A DNA stretch of 64,000 nt from Cotesia glomerata (GCF_020080835.1 NC_058166.1:806001-870000); one strand, 5' to 3'. Shown: positions 10,901-21,674, counted from the stretch's first letter. The notes: generated from the sequence alone by a model not told the origin. Translations and numbers: made by a program.

Positions 10901-13580
10901 AGAGTTTACAAGATACAGCAATTTAAAAAAAATTTTTTTTTCCGAAAACACCCATAAGTAAATTAGCTGTATCGCTATCTCCTAAACAATTCGTTTTTTT
11001 TGTATGGTCATAAGGACCTTTTTTGTAGAGGACTAAAAATAAAGTAGACTTTGCCTTAGATTTTTTTTTGTAAAACCAACCGTTTAGGACTTAAAACCAT
11101 TTGAAAATTTTTTTTGCATCGTTTTAAAGAATCTTACATTAAAATGATTAGACATCTAATTATCTCCTAAATGGTTCATTTTTTTGGTATGGTTGTAAGG
11201 ACTTTTTTTGTAGAGGACCAAAAATAAAATAGACTTTACCTAAAAGTTTTTTTTGTAAAACCAACCGTTTAAGACTTAGAAGCATTTGAAAAATTTTTTT
11301 GGATTTTTTTTAAATCCTATCATAAAAATGATTATAGATATAATTATCTCCTAAACGGTTCATTTTTTTTGTATGGTCATAAGGACTTTTTTTGTAGGGG
11401 ACCAAAAATAAAATAGACTTTACCTAAGAGTTTTTTTTGTAAAACCAACCGTTTAAGACTTAGAAGCATTTGAAAAATTTTTTTGCATCGTTTTAAAGAA
11501 TCTTACATTAAAATGATTAGACATCTAATTATCTCCTAAATGGTTCATTTTTTTGGTATGGTCATAAGGACTTTTTTTGTAGGGGACCAAAAATAAAATA
11601 GACTTTACCTAAGAGTTTTTTTTGTAAAACCAACCGTTTAAGACTTAGAAGCATTTGAAAAATTTTTTTGGATCGTTTTAAAAAATCCTACATTAAAATG
11701 ATTGTCTCCTAAATGGTTCATTGTTTTTGGTACGATAAAAAAATATATTTCTTACGGAAGGTTCAATATTGCGTGGAAATGACAACCCAATTCGGACAAC
11801 ATGAAACTTAATTAAATATGGCGGTAACTCGTTATTAGAAATAATTGGATTTATCGGACTGATACCATCCTCGTCAGTGGTATTCAATTCTTTGCAGAGG
11901 GAGCTGGAGCCGAGCCAGAATCCATTTCCAAAGTGAAACTGTGAATTGTATCGGCCGCTTGCGTCTAACACTGTAAACAATAATTAATGATTAAATGCAG
12001 GTCAACGTTTGAGAGGACGTTGATGAATAAAATATAATATATGGAGACAATTCTTCAGGACAATTGTTAGACCGTTAATAACTTTTCGTAATAAGAGAAA
12101 ATGCTGTTTCACTTGCCGGGCAACAATAATACTTATATATTGGCAACACACATCCGAGGATTTAATAAATAACTAACGCTCGCGAATGTAACTCGACTAC
12201 CGTGTCAGCCGGTGCATATATACACTTAGTATCCACTTTCTACTTCGTTATGCACTTTACATAACTGGCAATGAACCTTCAATCGAACTCTCATCTTCCA
12301 TTTTTCTTTTTTTACAATTTCTTTTTACTTTTACACCGTTATTACTTTGGGCCTTATCATTAAATATTCAATCTTTTCAGTAGGTAGTTGTTATTTCCCC
12401 GTCTGGGTCAAGAAATTTCATTACAATTTTTTTTTGTTTTGGGCCTTATTTTTACTCTTTTTAGACTTTATTGTAAAATTGGGCCTTAAATTAATTTTGA
12501 ACGTTTTGTATAAAATAAAAATTTTATTTTTGGGATCCATATTAAAATTGGGCCTTATTTGTATTTTTGGGCCTTATTGCAAAATTGGGCCTTAAATTAA
12601 ATTTTCATCCTTTTGTATAAAATCAAAATTTTATTTTGGGATTAATGATAAAATTGGGCCTTATTTTTAAAAAATGAGTTATATTTTTTCTAAATACCAA
12701 TGATGTCAAAATTGGAACTTAACTTGGAATTGGGCCTTATTAAATGGGCCTTAAATTGGGCCTTGTATTAGAGTTGTGGCTTGTTTGTAATTTTCAAATA
12801 AAATTAACTTTGCTTTTGGGTCTTATTATTAAAAATGGGCCTTATTGGTGAAATTTGGGACCTATTCATAATTTCTGACCCAAAATTGGTAATTTTAAAT
12901 TCTGGGCCTTATTTGTTGCAATTTTTGATGTAAATTTTAATTTTTAAAATTGGGCCCTATAAAATTTTCCTCTCAGTTTAAATAAAATTACAACACTAAT
13001 AAAAACCTGATTACTAATTACTCTTGCAAAACCTCAATCTGATTACATACGCAATTAAAATGTCGCAATCTCACTTATCGCCACCACGATAAAAAAAATA
13101 AAAAAAATAAAAAAAATCTCACTAACTCTTAGCAGCCCAAAGTTTTCCATCCCTCAGCGAATTGATGAACAATTCCATATCTTTGAGACACTGGGGTGTC
13201 AATTTTCCGGGAATTCGGTGCCATCTTAACGGATCGTATATATCATTCAACCACTGAATACTGTTAGCGTTAAGCTCAAATTTATCTTTAGAAAACTCAA
13301 GATCTCGATCACTGACACCATCAGTCTCATTTTTGTCATTGACAATCTTCAAATAAGTCTTCCAATCCGACTCTGGATTATTTTTACTGAAAGCCAGCAG
13401 CCGATCTCTCAAAACTTCGGTTTTTACATCATCACTTTTGTCATCAACTTTAAAATCACTTGTAGATCTAAGTGTCGTAGATTTGGGCCTGCTGAGCCTT
13501 AAAATATTCGACTTTGGATCGTCAGACCCGGAAAAATTAACCAAAATTAAGACTAACAGGAACTTCAGGTTATGGGCCAT
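2814..13580 (-). CDS. Nose resistant to fluoxetine (NRF-6)-like acyltransferase-3 membrane protein, 11 exons, 3' end missing
   Basis: Exons in order on the minus strand: 13580-13127, 11970-11756, 10762-10554, 8744-8482, 7840-7670, 7501-7408, 7324-7205, 6491-6326, 4765-4590, 3326-3197 and 3131-2814. All junctions are GT-AG and the phases join without a stop, giving 772 residues. The start at 13580 has an ideal ACCATGG context and begins a signal peptide (residues 1-18). Residues about 103-240 are the NRF domain with cysteines such as C131, C232 and C237. A membrane segment begins near residue 293. The acyltransferase-3 domain follows from about 412: the GLRVLS-W-H motif with H428, SVDTFFFISG (461-470), RLTPAY (509-514), WYMANDTQF (570-578) and YLVHP (747-751). 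In C. elegans the family acts in drug uptake and lipid or yolk transport; the insect substrate is unknown. Exon 11 ends with a clean donor, and no exon coding the usual last membrane helix is visible in 1-2760, so the end lies to the left. Most introns are filled with phrase repeats. Identification is by recognised family motifs. Confidence 0.9.
3490..4490. repeat. CTAGGAGTCCTAG phrase array in intron 9 of the acyltransferase gene
   Basis: AGGAGTCCTAGAATTTTTCT and variants recur every 25-60 bases, together with GAAGACTCAAAAATATTTTT. The phrase CTAGGAGTCCTAG is a palindrome around its middle base. Spacing is irregular, unlike a simple tandem repeat. Confidence 0.85.
4890..4963. repeat. (GT)n microsatellite
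   Basis: About 37 uninterrupted GT dinucleotides lie in intron 8, just upstream of exon 9 of the minus-strand gene. Confidence 0.97.
5220..6130. repeat. CTAGGAGTTATAGAAT phrase array in intron 8
   Basis: It is the same phrase family as in intron 9, with the variant CTAGGAGTTATAGAATGATT dominating. A segment of about 108 bases is repeated almost exactly at 5505-5612 and 5613-5705. Confidence 0.85.
6565..7150. repeat. GACATCATGATGTC palindromic array in intron 7
   Basis: TTGACATCATGATGTCAA and relatives recur every 20-35 bases. The core GACATCATGATGTC is a perfect 14-bp palindrome. Open frames on both strands here are products of the repeat, not genes. Confidence 0.9.
7905..8440. repeat. GACATCATGATGTC palindromic array in intron 4
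   Basis: It is the same core as in intron 7. The part at 8280-8440 is a more regular tandem of ATGATGTCAAAATTTACATC. Confidence 0.9.
8838..9712. mobile_element. MITE-like element with GTTCTTGGTTTTGCCGCTAG ends, in intron 3
   Basis: The left end, AGTTCTTGGTTTTGCCGCTA, with TTTTTTCTCGCTTGCAGAAA is matched in inverse at 9641-9712 (CGCCACCTAGCGGTAAAACC). TA borders both sides. A third, diverged copy of the right end is at 10136-10198, so the element may be longer or nested. Confidence 0.65.
9780..10080 (+). repeat. GGGCCTTA phrase array in intron 3
   Basis: TTGGGCCTTATTTC and variants occur about ten times at irregular spacing, all in the same orientation, inside AT-rich filler. Confidence 0.8.
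10136..10198. repeat. Additional terminal repeat of the intron-3 MITE family
   Basis: TCTGCTAGCGAGAAAAAATC and CGCCACCTATCGGTAAAACC closely resemble 9655-9712. Confidence 0.65.
10970..11745. repeat. ~182-bp tandem repeat in intron 2
   Basis: ATCTCCTAAACGGTTCATTT recurs at about 10978, 11162, 11347, 11530 and 11704. Each unit contains TAAGGACTTTTTTTGTAG and ACCAACCGTTTAAGACTTAG, with high similarity between units. Confidence 0.85.
12340..12970 (+). repeat. GGGCCTTA phrase array in intron 1
   Basis: About eighteen copies of TTGGGCCTTATTTT-like phrases are spaced 15-60 bases apart in one orientation. The small open frame here consists of the repeat. Confidence 0.85.
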
Positions 13581-13840
13581 GGTCACGAGGAATATAAATA
13601 TTTCGGAAAAACACTTTTTGTACTCTTGAGTCACATTTTTTTTAAAAAGCCTTGAGAGTTTAAGTCAACGGTTATTCACGCACTGAATCCAGCGAAACCG
13701 GCAAGATTTGTGGTGGTTACTCGTGAGTGGATATCCCTTTCTCCAAGTTATGTCGCAACAAGATTAACGAGTAGTTTATGGAATCCGAATAAAAATAGTT
13801 TCACTGTAAAAAAAATCGCGCCAAGTCCACGTTCAGAAAA
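13581..13840. promoter_or_regulatory. Probable 5' flank of the acyltransferase-like gene
   Basis: This single-copy region lies upstream of the minus-strand start codon at 13580 and is less AT-rich than its surroundings around 13660-13780. The promoter or untranslated exon should be here or beyond the palindrome. No core promoter motif is certain. Confidence 0.3.
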
Positions 13841-14250
13841 CTATTAAGAAAAAAAAATTTCTTATTTCTTTACAAAAAGATATAAAATAAAAAAATAAAA
13901 AAATTCAAGTAACCGATATGATTGTATTTGATTTTCGGAAATTAAAAAAAATTTTATTGTAAATTTGAAAATTAAAAAAAAAATTTTGGAACGTATTTAG
14001 TGTGCGTGGTTGCAAAATATTTTACTTTTAATGAAATTTGTAAAATCTATTTACTAGGACATTAAAAAAATTGAAATACACAATGACGCACACCAAGTAC
14101 GTTCCAAAATTTTTTTTTTAATTTTCAAATTTACAATAAAATTTTTTTTAATTTCCGAAAATCAAATACAATCATATCGGTTACTTGAATTTTTTTATTT
14201 TATATCTTTTTGTAAAGAAATAAGAAATTTTTTTTTCTTAATAGTCTTAT
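13841..14250. repeat. Long palindrome (~165-bp arms, ~70-base spacer)
   Basis: CTATTAAGAAAAAAAAATTT at the left and AAATTTTTTTTTCTTAATAG at the right delimit arms. These include CCGATATGATTGTATTTGAT and its complement, and TTGGAACGTATTTAGTGTGC with the inverse GCACACCAAGTACGTTCCAA. It looks like a fold-back MITE. Confidence 0.8.
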
Positions 14251-14870
14251 GAACCTGTTTTTGTTCGGATTTTAGTATTTTTTGTAATTATAATAAAAAT
14301 TTACAATTGGTACCAACTTAAATCTCGGGTTGGCTGCATTTTTTATAGCAAACTATCCTCTTGAAGCTACAGTTTATGTAAAGACAATTCCAGCGCACCC
14401 TGGCGGATATAGATGCAAGCTGTGAAATGTATTTTTTTAACTGTAGTTTCCCATCTACTGGAAGATTACCATGCATTCTTGAATTATTTAGTCTGTGGCA
14501 TGTCACTTTTTACATAGAAAAAAAGTCATAGAAATTTTTGAGCTTGCTATAGTTTGTGCTGATAAAATTTAATAATTTCAAGTAGATTAATTATTATAAT
14601 TGAATATAATTAATTAATATCAGTAAAATAAAGCATGAATTACTGTTATAATATGAAATTTAGGAACAAGAAGTACCGTAGAATTAAATAAAATTTTGCA
14701 ACCTCAAAATACCGTTCTGCTTACAGTAAACATAGTCGGTAGTCTGGCGTTCCGTTTACAACGGATTTGAACGGAACTTGGCGCCAGATTCTACCGAATA
14801 TGTGGATTATCATTTTTATCATGAGTTTCATAAAATTTTAATTATTATGTGTAAAAAAACGGTTTGATAA
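14251..14870. other. Unassigned single-copy stretch with a small hairpin
   Basis: No gene is supported. At 14733-14800, CGGTAGTCTGGCG pairs with CGCCAGATTCTACCG, with an inner TTCCGTT/AACGGAA pair. The 62-codon frame on the minus strand has no recognisable family. Confidence 0.4.
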
Positions 14871-15870
14871 ATTTTTGACATCACGGTTGACATCATGACA
14901 TCAATATTTTTATTGAGACATCATTAATGTGATCATTTCATTTTTATTGACATCATGACATCATTGTGATGTCATATGACATCACTTATGCCATTACGAT
15001 GTCATATAACTCTACTTTGACATCATGACATCATTTTTTCATCAAATGACATTAATATTGTTATTATGACAACACTAATGTCATTATTTCATTTTTATTG
15101 ACATCATTAATGCCATCATGACATCATTGGTCATTGTGATGTCGTATGACATCACTTATGCTATCATGATGTCATAGAACATAACTTTGACATCACTAAT
15201 GCCATTATAACATCATTGATGTCATTGTGATGTCGTACGACATCACTTAGGATATCATGATGTCATAAAAACATAACTAATATTATCACTTCATTTTTAT
15301 TGACATCGTTAATGCCATCATGTCATCATTGATGTCATTGTGATGTCGTATGACATCACTTATACTATCACGATGTAATAGGACATCACTTTGACATCAT
15401 TATATCATAGAACATGACTTTGACATCATGAAATCACTTTTTCCATCGCATGAAATTAGTATTTTCATTGTGACATTACTAATATCATTATTTCATTTTT
15501 TATTGACATCGTTAATGCCATCATTGATGTCATTGTGATGTCGTATGACATCACTTATACTATCATGATGTCATAGGAGATATCATTTTGACATGATGAT
15601 GTCATATGACTTCCCTTTTACATCATGATGTCATATGAATTCTTTTTTACATCATGATGTCATATGACATCACGATGGCATATAATAAGCATTACAACAT
15701 GATGTCATATGATTTTACTTTTACATCATGATGTCATATGACATCACTTCGACATCTTTTTGACATCATGATGTCAGTTGACATCACTTTTACATCATGA
15801 TGTCATAGCATAACATTACTTTTTCCATCATTACATCATTTGACATCATTTCTATCACTTTAATGACAAA
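14870..15870. repeat. GACATCATGATGTC palindromic array, intergenic
   Basis: It is a third, larger block of the palindromic phrase, with TGTGATGTCGTATGACATCA and ACATCATGATGTCATATGAC variants and partial higher-order repetition of units of about 110-190 bases. Confidence 0.9.
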
Positions 15871-15879
15871 AAAATTTTT

Positions 15880-16740
15880 TTTTCAAAATCCATCTATTAA
15901 AAAAAAAATTGAATATATGTCAGAATGTGTGTCGCGAATAAAGATAAGAGACATCATCAGATTATCCGACACACCTCAACAATACATTTGACGTACATTA
16001 AACCCATGACATCGGACACGTTGACGCAAGTAATCTACTCGAGAGAAGAGAAGGACACCTAATCAGTAAACCACTTTAAACCGGTAAAAGCTTCTAGCTC
16101 CTTCATCCACTAGCTGCTAAAAATGACACTCTTTATCCATCTATTCATATTTCTGTACCCAGTTTCCAATACGATTAAAAAAAAAACACTCGCCGGTTTT
16201 TATTACGTAACAAAGCTTTCTATCCGCCACGGAAATCATTGATCTTGCAGACATATATTTTATATATAAACACGGAAGTTAACGATGCAATTTAAAAAAA
16301 AAAAAAGGGGCAAAAGTTCAAAAAATTTAATTTTTCCCAGACTTATTAATTTATTTAATTTTTAAATCACCGGAATGTTATGCTCGCTTTTATCACGGAA
16401 GGGAAAGTTGATTTATCGATCACCAACTTTTTGCACTTGTCTAATCACGTGTGTGTTAACCAAGTGGGAAATTTCTTACGCTTGAGGTATATATTTAAAT
16501 AAACTTTTTTTTAGCGGGAGCGCTAGTAAATTTGCTTACCGACAGTCGAGTGGTTGTTGTCGGTCGATAAAAATTACCGAAATATCAAGGAATTTCGGGT
16601 TTAATACAAAAATTTTTTACTGTAAAGTGTATTTTTAGCTACCAAGGATGATTTTTCCGTGAAAAATCCGGAAAATTAGACAAATTTTCGGGTAAATTTT
16701 CGTAGACTTGAAGTATGAACTTTCATTTTTTCACGTAAAA
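15880..16740. other. Unassigned intergenic stretch upstream of the tRNA
   Basis: The stretch is mostly single copy. It may contain regulatory DNA for flanking genes, but no frame, RNA fold or known element is recognisable. Confidence 0.4.
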
Positions 16741-16823
16741 GTCAGGATGGCCGAGCGGTCTAAGGCGCTGCGTTCAGGTCGCAGTCCACATTGTGGGCGT
16801 GGGTTCGAATCCCACTTCTGACA
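16741..16823 (+). tRNA. tRNA-Leu (anticodon CAG)
   Basis: A full cloverleaf can be drawn. The acceptor stem is GTCAGGA with TTCTGAC and discriminator A. The anticodon stem CTGCG/CGCAG encloses the loop TTCAGGT with anticodon CAG. A long variable arm follows, as expected for leucine, and the T arm contains GGTTCGAATCC. The A box (TGGCCGAGCGG) and B box are intact, there is no intron, and a T-run from about 16849 can stop RNA polymerase III. No copies are seen elsewhere in the window, and it is not embedded in a SINE. Confidence 0.95.
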
Positions 16824-16849
16824 AGTTTATTTTTGAAAAAAAAAAATAA

Positions 16850-17396
16850 ATTTTTTTTTGTATGAACATCAATGTTTATTTTATTTTCTTATGACTACCT
16901 AAAAATTAAACATTTTATCGGTATTATTATCACAGATTTCTATCTTAGTACCTCAGAGATTTTTACGATCGTATTAACACAATAATAAACACTAAATGCT
17001 CTTAAGTACCTACTTTGATGACTTTCTGGCTTTTGAGACCATGAATGCATTCCCTTATTTTCCTCAACCTGGACACTCGTCTGGTTCAACTTAAATATTT
17101 TCCGTTGCTACTTTCCCTTTTTTTTTTTTTTTTGGCTTGGAAAAGGAGTTTTATTTTTAAACTTTTTACATTCGTATATAAATAAGTAATAAAGCCCTTA
17201 ATTATAAAACTTAATCTATAATATTTTCAGTATGAATTGACGTGCTTAACAACTTACTATAATTGAAAAAATATATAATTTTTCTTAGATATTTTTAGTT
17301 TTCTCTTAATATAATTAATTAAATTATTAAATTTGGATATTTGGTGCAATGGAAAAATTTTAAATGATAAAAAAACCTTTTTCTTTTTTATAAATC
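16850..17396. other. AT-rich intergenic stretch
   Basis: It starts with the T-run after the tRNA and contains poly-T at about 17121. Nothing coding is recognised. Confidence 0.4.
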
Positions 17397-17566
17397 CACG
17401 GTCTAATTAGCAATTTGTCTTACTTTTTATTTTTTAGAGGGTGATTTTTTAACATTGTAGCAATAATCCAATTATAAATTATTTGAATGATTCAAACCTA
17501 AATATTATATCTTTATTAGATATTAATGATATTAAATGGCTTTTTAAAGTGATAATAAATTATGAA
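17397..17566. repeat. Direct repeat outside the fold-back, left copy
   Basis: CGGTCTAATTAGCAATTTGT and the following ~170 bases, ending in TTTTTAAAGTGATAATAAAT, recur in the same orientation at 23109-23312, with small gaps. The two copies bracket the fold-back structure. Confidence 0.65.
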
Positions 17567-18021
17567 CTATACTGAAAATATGAAATTTTCCAATTTGTAA
17601 AATAAGCAAACCATAAAAAATGATATTATAAAAATTTTAAAAATATAAATAAAGTCAAAAGTAAATTATACCTGTACTAAAATGTGACAAATAAAAAGAC
17701 AGCCAACTGTAAATAATAAAATTTCTAAATGAATTCATTTTTAAAAAATGAACAGTTAAAAAAAAAGCATTAATAAAACGTCATCAATCTAAAAATATCG
17801 GATTAAAAAAAAGAATTATTAAAAATATTCCCAATTAAAAAAATGATAAACTAAAAGTTTGAACATCTAAAACAACGTTACATTATAACTGAGAATATTT
17901 AAAATCACGAATTTTAAAATATGACGATCGCTAAATATTGAAAATTTAAAACCTGACAACTTGAATTTAGCTGATGTAAAATTTAGAAATCGCTAAAATC
18001 GGCCGTTTCTAAACTTGGTAA

Positions 18022-19098
18022 GGGGGCGTCCATAAATTACGTAAGGCATTTTTGAGAATTTTTTAACCCCCCCCCTCCCCCCTTGATAAGATTTTCCTCA
18101 ATTCCCTCCCCCCTCCCCTAATCTCACGCGAGATTATTCAAAATTTATGTTTTGGCTGTAAACGGGTTGGATTATTGAGAAAAAAAGTGCCATTCGGCTT
18201 CACCCGACATGGATAGGTATGTCTCGGTGGGTCTTATATACGTGACTGAATATAGTAGTCAGTACTTGTCTCGGATAGCTTAACTGGTAGAGCCCTTGGC
18301 GCGTAACCGAGAGATCTGGGTTCGATTCCCAGTCTGGGCTGTCTGATTATTTTTTCAATTACGGAAAAATCCCCACTGAGTAGGTCCCCCCCTTTCCCCT
18401 ATCCGTTCTTTCCCAACTCCCTTAAAATTTGCTTTAATATGGCTTTAATATTTCTTGTTTGAATATTGAAAAAAACACGTTATTAAAAGGCCGTAATGTA
18501 CTAAAATTTATTTTTTATTATATTTTTGCAAATAACGATATGAGACTGACTACAGCAAATAGATATTTAAAGACATCTACCTAAAAAATAGGATTTTTTT
18601 TACATATAAAAGTCATTTGATGATAAAAGCTAAAATTTAATTTATTATTGATTTTTTTTTAATTTTCTCAACTACGAAATAAATTGAAAAAAGTATTAAA
18701 AGTCGACGAACAATAGTTTAAATTGAAGATAATTAAACATATTATGACAAAATTGTATTAAAATTACGACATGAGACCGGCTACCACCGATAGATTTCTA
18801 AAGAAATCTATACCTAAAAAATTAGTGAATCCTATCGATCAATAATCAAATTAAACAATCAAGCGCTACTTTGCTGCTCTGCAGGGTTCAGACGAATACG
18901 ACAAACACTATTGTGTCAAATTTGGCCATATTTTATTATAGAAATACTTTTTCACGCAATTTTACACTTTCTGCTAGAGAAAAAATTACGTGATATTTGT
19001 TAAGATCCCCCCCCCCTTTCCCCCTAAGTGAGATTTGGTAAGATTTAGCATGATCCACTCCCCCCCTAGAACACCTCACGTAATTAATGGACGCCCCC
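18022..19098. mobile_element. PIF/Harbinger-like MITE with TAA target-site duplication
   Basis: The ends are inverted repeats, GGGGGCGTCCATAAATTACG at the left and its near-complement (TAATTAATGGACGCCCCC) at the right. TAA stands on both sides (18019-18021 and 19099-19101). The opposite arm of the surrounding fold-back, near 22140-22160, has the same flanks with one TAA and no insert. A three-base TWA duplication is characteristic of PIF/Harbinger elements. No transposase reading frame is present; the interior holds a SINE and AT-rich DNA. Confidence 0.8.
18185..18440 (+). mobile_element. tRNA-derived SINE copy inside a MITE
   Basis: The tRNA-like head is at 18268-18341, with A box TAGCTTAACTGG and B box GGTTCGATTCC. 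The anticodon-position loop reads CGCGTAA, giving CGT (threonine-like) but G instead of U at position 33. Sequence upstream of the head (TCGGTGGGTCTTATATACG) and the body after it match the copy at 366-616, so the repeated unit is longer than a tRNA. It lies wholly within the 18022-19098 MITE. Confidence 0.75.
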
Positions 19099-19234
19099 TA
19101 ACTCGTTAAATCAGCCGATTTTAAACCTCGAAATTAATAAAACTTGCAGATTCTTAAAATTATTTAATTTAAAGCCTGAGCAGCGTAATATTAATGATAT
19201 TTATGTTAAAAATTAGATTTTACATATTTTGAAT

Positions 19235-20908
19235 TAAGGTAAAGTACCTAGTAGTTGAACAGATTTCAAAGTAAAACATATTTGACTCTACTTTTAATAT
19301 ATAAAGATGTAATTATTAGTTCAAATTAGTGATTTTCATGAAAATGTAAACAATTTTAAATTGATTGAAGCGCAAAATAACAAAGATAATTGGTTATTTA
19401 TATTTTGACAACGTTTTTAAAAAAGACTATGAAAGGAGTAGTAGTTGAACAATCAATTCTGACAAGCCTTAGTAGTTGAACACTCCGGGAGCAGTAGTTG
19501 AACTAATAAAATATATGGCAATAGGCGCACCAAAAATTTTCAACGTTTTATTGAAATATCAAAAGAAATATAAAAAATTATTGAATAATATTAAATATAA
19601 TACTGTGAATATTTAATATGTTCATTTAAAAATGATAAATATTTTTATTTAATTTTTTAATTACATTTTTTATGAATGACAAAGCAAATTTTCAATCATA
19701 AATCAAAAAAACTCCATTCAAAACGTTCAATAATTTTTAATTACACTAATTTTTAGTCATAAAACTTATTTAAATTGCAGTAATTAATACAAATCACAAT
19801 TCTGATCACTAGTCTATAAACCTATTAGAGGATATAGTGCTGCTAAATTTATACGGCCTCAGCCTGTTCAAGTTATGGGTACCGCTTTGAAAATTTCGAG
19901 GTATAGTTGAACGCTAAAATTTAATATAAAAATTATAGTTTATGTCTTTGCAAAAAATATATGTTATTCAGAAAAGACTGTTTCATTAGATGGTACAATT
20001 TTTTTTACTTAAAATGATGATATACCGTTTTTTTGACTGATTGTTCGGTTTACGATTTAGTACCTTTTTCATGAAAAAAATAGCATCTATCGACGATTCT
20101 CGACATGTCAACTTTCAAGTTAATAAAAATATAATTGTTTTGATTTATAATTGAAAAAACTTACAGAAATCAATTACTGTATCATTTACATTTACATTTA
20201 TATTTAGGTATATTTTTAAGATCCCAAGGTTTGAGCATGTTACGCCGTATTATAAGAGACTGGGTTGGCTCAAGCTGAAGGAAAGGAGGAATTATTTTAT
20301 AGCGTGCCTTTTCTATAAGAAAATTGTAATGCATTACTGTCAGCAATTTGGTGGCAGGCTTGAATTTCTTCCGGTTGCGCTACGCAGAGGAGATGTGAGA
20401 GATGATTATTTGCGTTTACCGAGATCTACTTGTAGTATGTATGATAATTCCTTTCTTGTTCTTGGCATACGCATCTGGAATATGTTGCCGGTGGAGATTG
20501 TTAGGGCCGAAAATTACGAAATGTTTCGTAGTTTGTGCCGTGATTACTTTTTGCACGGTAATGATTAATTAAAATATTAACAGCATTACATTATTATTAT
20601 GCTATAAACTAATGTTATATTATTTTATATTAGAACTGCTGAACTTCATCATGATACTGTATTATCATTTACTTTGTATTTACTGTACTTATTATTTTGT
20701 ATTATTTGATGATGGTCCTGAGGGAGCCTAGGCTCCAAGACTAAATAAACATTTATCTATCTATCTATCTATCTATCATTTAATAATTATAATATGCGCA
20801 TATTACTCATAATAAATTTACGGATTTTGTATTATAACAATTCGAAAAGTCTGTTCAACTACTGGTCCCATTTTTACAAGTGTTCAAGTACTGGGTACTT
20901 TACCTTAT
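19235..20908. mobile_element. Inverted-repeat element with repeated AGTAGTTGAAC phrase
   Basis: The left end reads TTAAGGTAAAGTACCTAGTA and the right end is its approximate reverse complement (GGTACTTTACCTTAT). The phrase AGTAGTTGAAC recurs near both ends. No transposase frame is seen, and a LINE fragment interrupts it. The ends resemble those of the elements at 1084-2075 and 24600-26911. Confidence 0.6.
20218..20777 (+). pseudogene. 5'-truncated non-LTR retrotransposon (LINE) 3' end
   Basis: An open frame from about 20221 to the stop at 20568 encodes the C-terminal end of a LINE reverse-transcriptase polyprotein. Typical features are HVTPYYKRLGWLKLKERR, then LRLPRSTCSMYDNSFLVLGI and RIWNMLPVEI; the catalytic domain is gone. 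The 3' untranslated part contains a perfect 14-bp palindrome (GGAGCCTAGGCTCC, 20723-20736), AATAAA at 20744 and a (ATCT)n tail to 20777, as in LINE clades with short tandem tails. It is inserted in the 19235-20908 element. Confidence 0.8.
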
Positions 20909-21352
20909 AACAACCGAAAAATTCACTAATTAATGAAATAATTTTGTTTTTTTTTAATTTTGTTTTATGTGGTGGATTCATAAACCTGTCAATAGAAATT
21001 TGATAAATTTTTTTCAAAAAATATATTTATATTGTTGAATTGATACTTGATAAACTAATAATATTTTGTATACTAATTAATAATTATAGCGGTCTTATTT
21101 ATTTCAGAAATGAAATTATTATAAAATAAAATTATTTATAGTTTAGATTTTTTAGTACTCTGAAAAACTTTTTTTATATAACTCCAAACATTGAATTTTT
21201 GGACTTCAATAATTTAAGAAAATGAAGAATTGTCAACAAAAAATTTATCAAATTTCTATTGACAGTTTCATGAATCCACCACATAAAACAAAAATAAAAA
21301 AAAAAAAACAAAATTATTTTATTTATGAGTGAATTTTTCGGTTGTTATATTT
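20904..21352. repeat. Small inverted-repeat (MITE-like) element
   Basis: About 110 bases beginning ATAACAACCGAAAAATTCAC are matched in inverse at 21240-21352, which ends GAATTTTTCGGTTGTTAT. Both arms share the phrase GTGGTGGATTCATAAACCTG and its counterpart. The ~220-base loop has no open frame. Confidence 0.7.
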
Positions 21353-21363
21353 CAAAATATATA

Positions 21364-21499
21364 ATAGTATATTACACACCTAGGGAAGTAAAGTAAGAAA
21401 TGTCTCAGATCACATGTAATTGTCGGCCGAGGCGAAGCCGAGGTTGACAAACATGTGATCTGAGGCTTTCTTATTTACTTCCCGTGGAGTGTATACTAT
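21364..21499. repeat. Fold-back hairpin element, copy 1
   Basis: This is a near-perfect palindrome. The outer arms are TAGTATATTACACACCTAGG and GTGTATACTA. The stem is CTCAGATCACATGT/ACATGTGATCTGAG, and the GC-rich centre reads CCGAGGCGAAGCCGAGG. The same core occurs at 21675-21809, 21901-22035 and 25785-25919. Confidence 0.8.
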
Positions 21500-21674
21500 T
21501 TTTTTGCTCGACGAAGGCAGGAAGCGGCACTTTCGTTTAGCGCAGCGGGCCGAAAGTTGACGCTTTCTGCCCGTCGAGCAAAAAAATCTAATTTTTTGCC
21601 CTCTGGGCGGAAAGTGGCAACTTTGGTCTCACTGCGCTAAACAAAGTTGCCGCTTTCCTCCTTCCTCGGACAAA
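21500..21674. repeat. GC-rich inverted spacer between hairpin elements
   Basis: The segment contains AAAGTTGACGCTTTCTGCCC followed by GGGCGGAAAGTGGCAACTTT, and GTTTAGCGCAGCGGG with its counterpart CTGCGCTAAAC. It therefore folds on itself, and it reappears in part after the copies ending at 21809 and 25919. Confidence 0.65.

Noticed and set aside
14870..15870. CRISPR-like array
   Set aside because: Spacing is irregular, spacers are not unique, repeats are degenerate palindromes, and the genome is eukaryotic.
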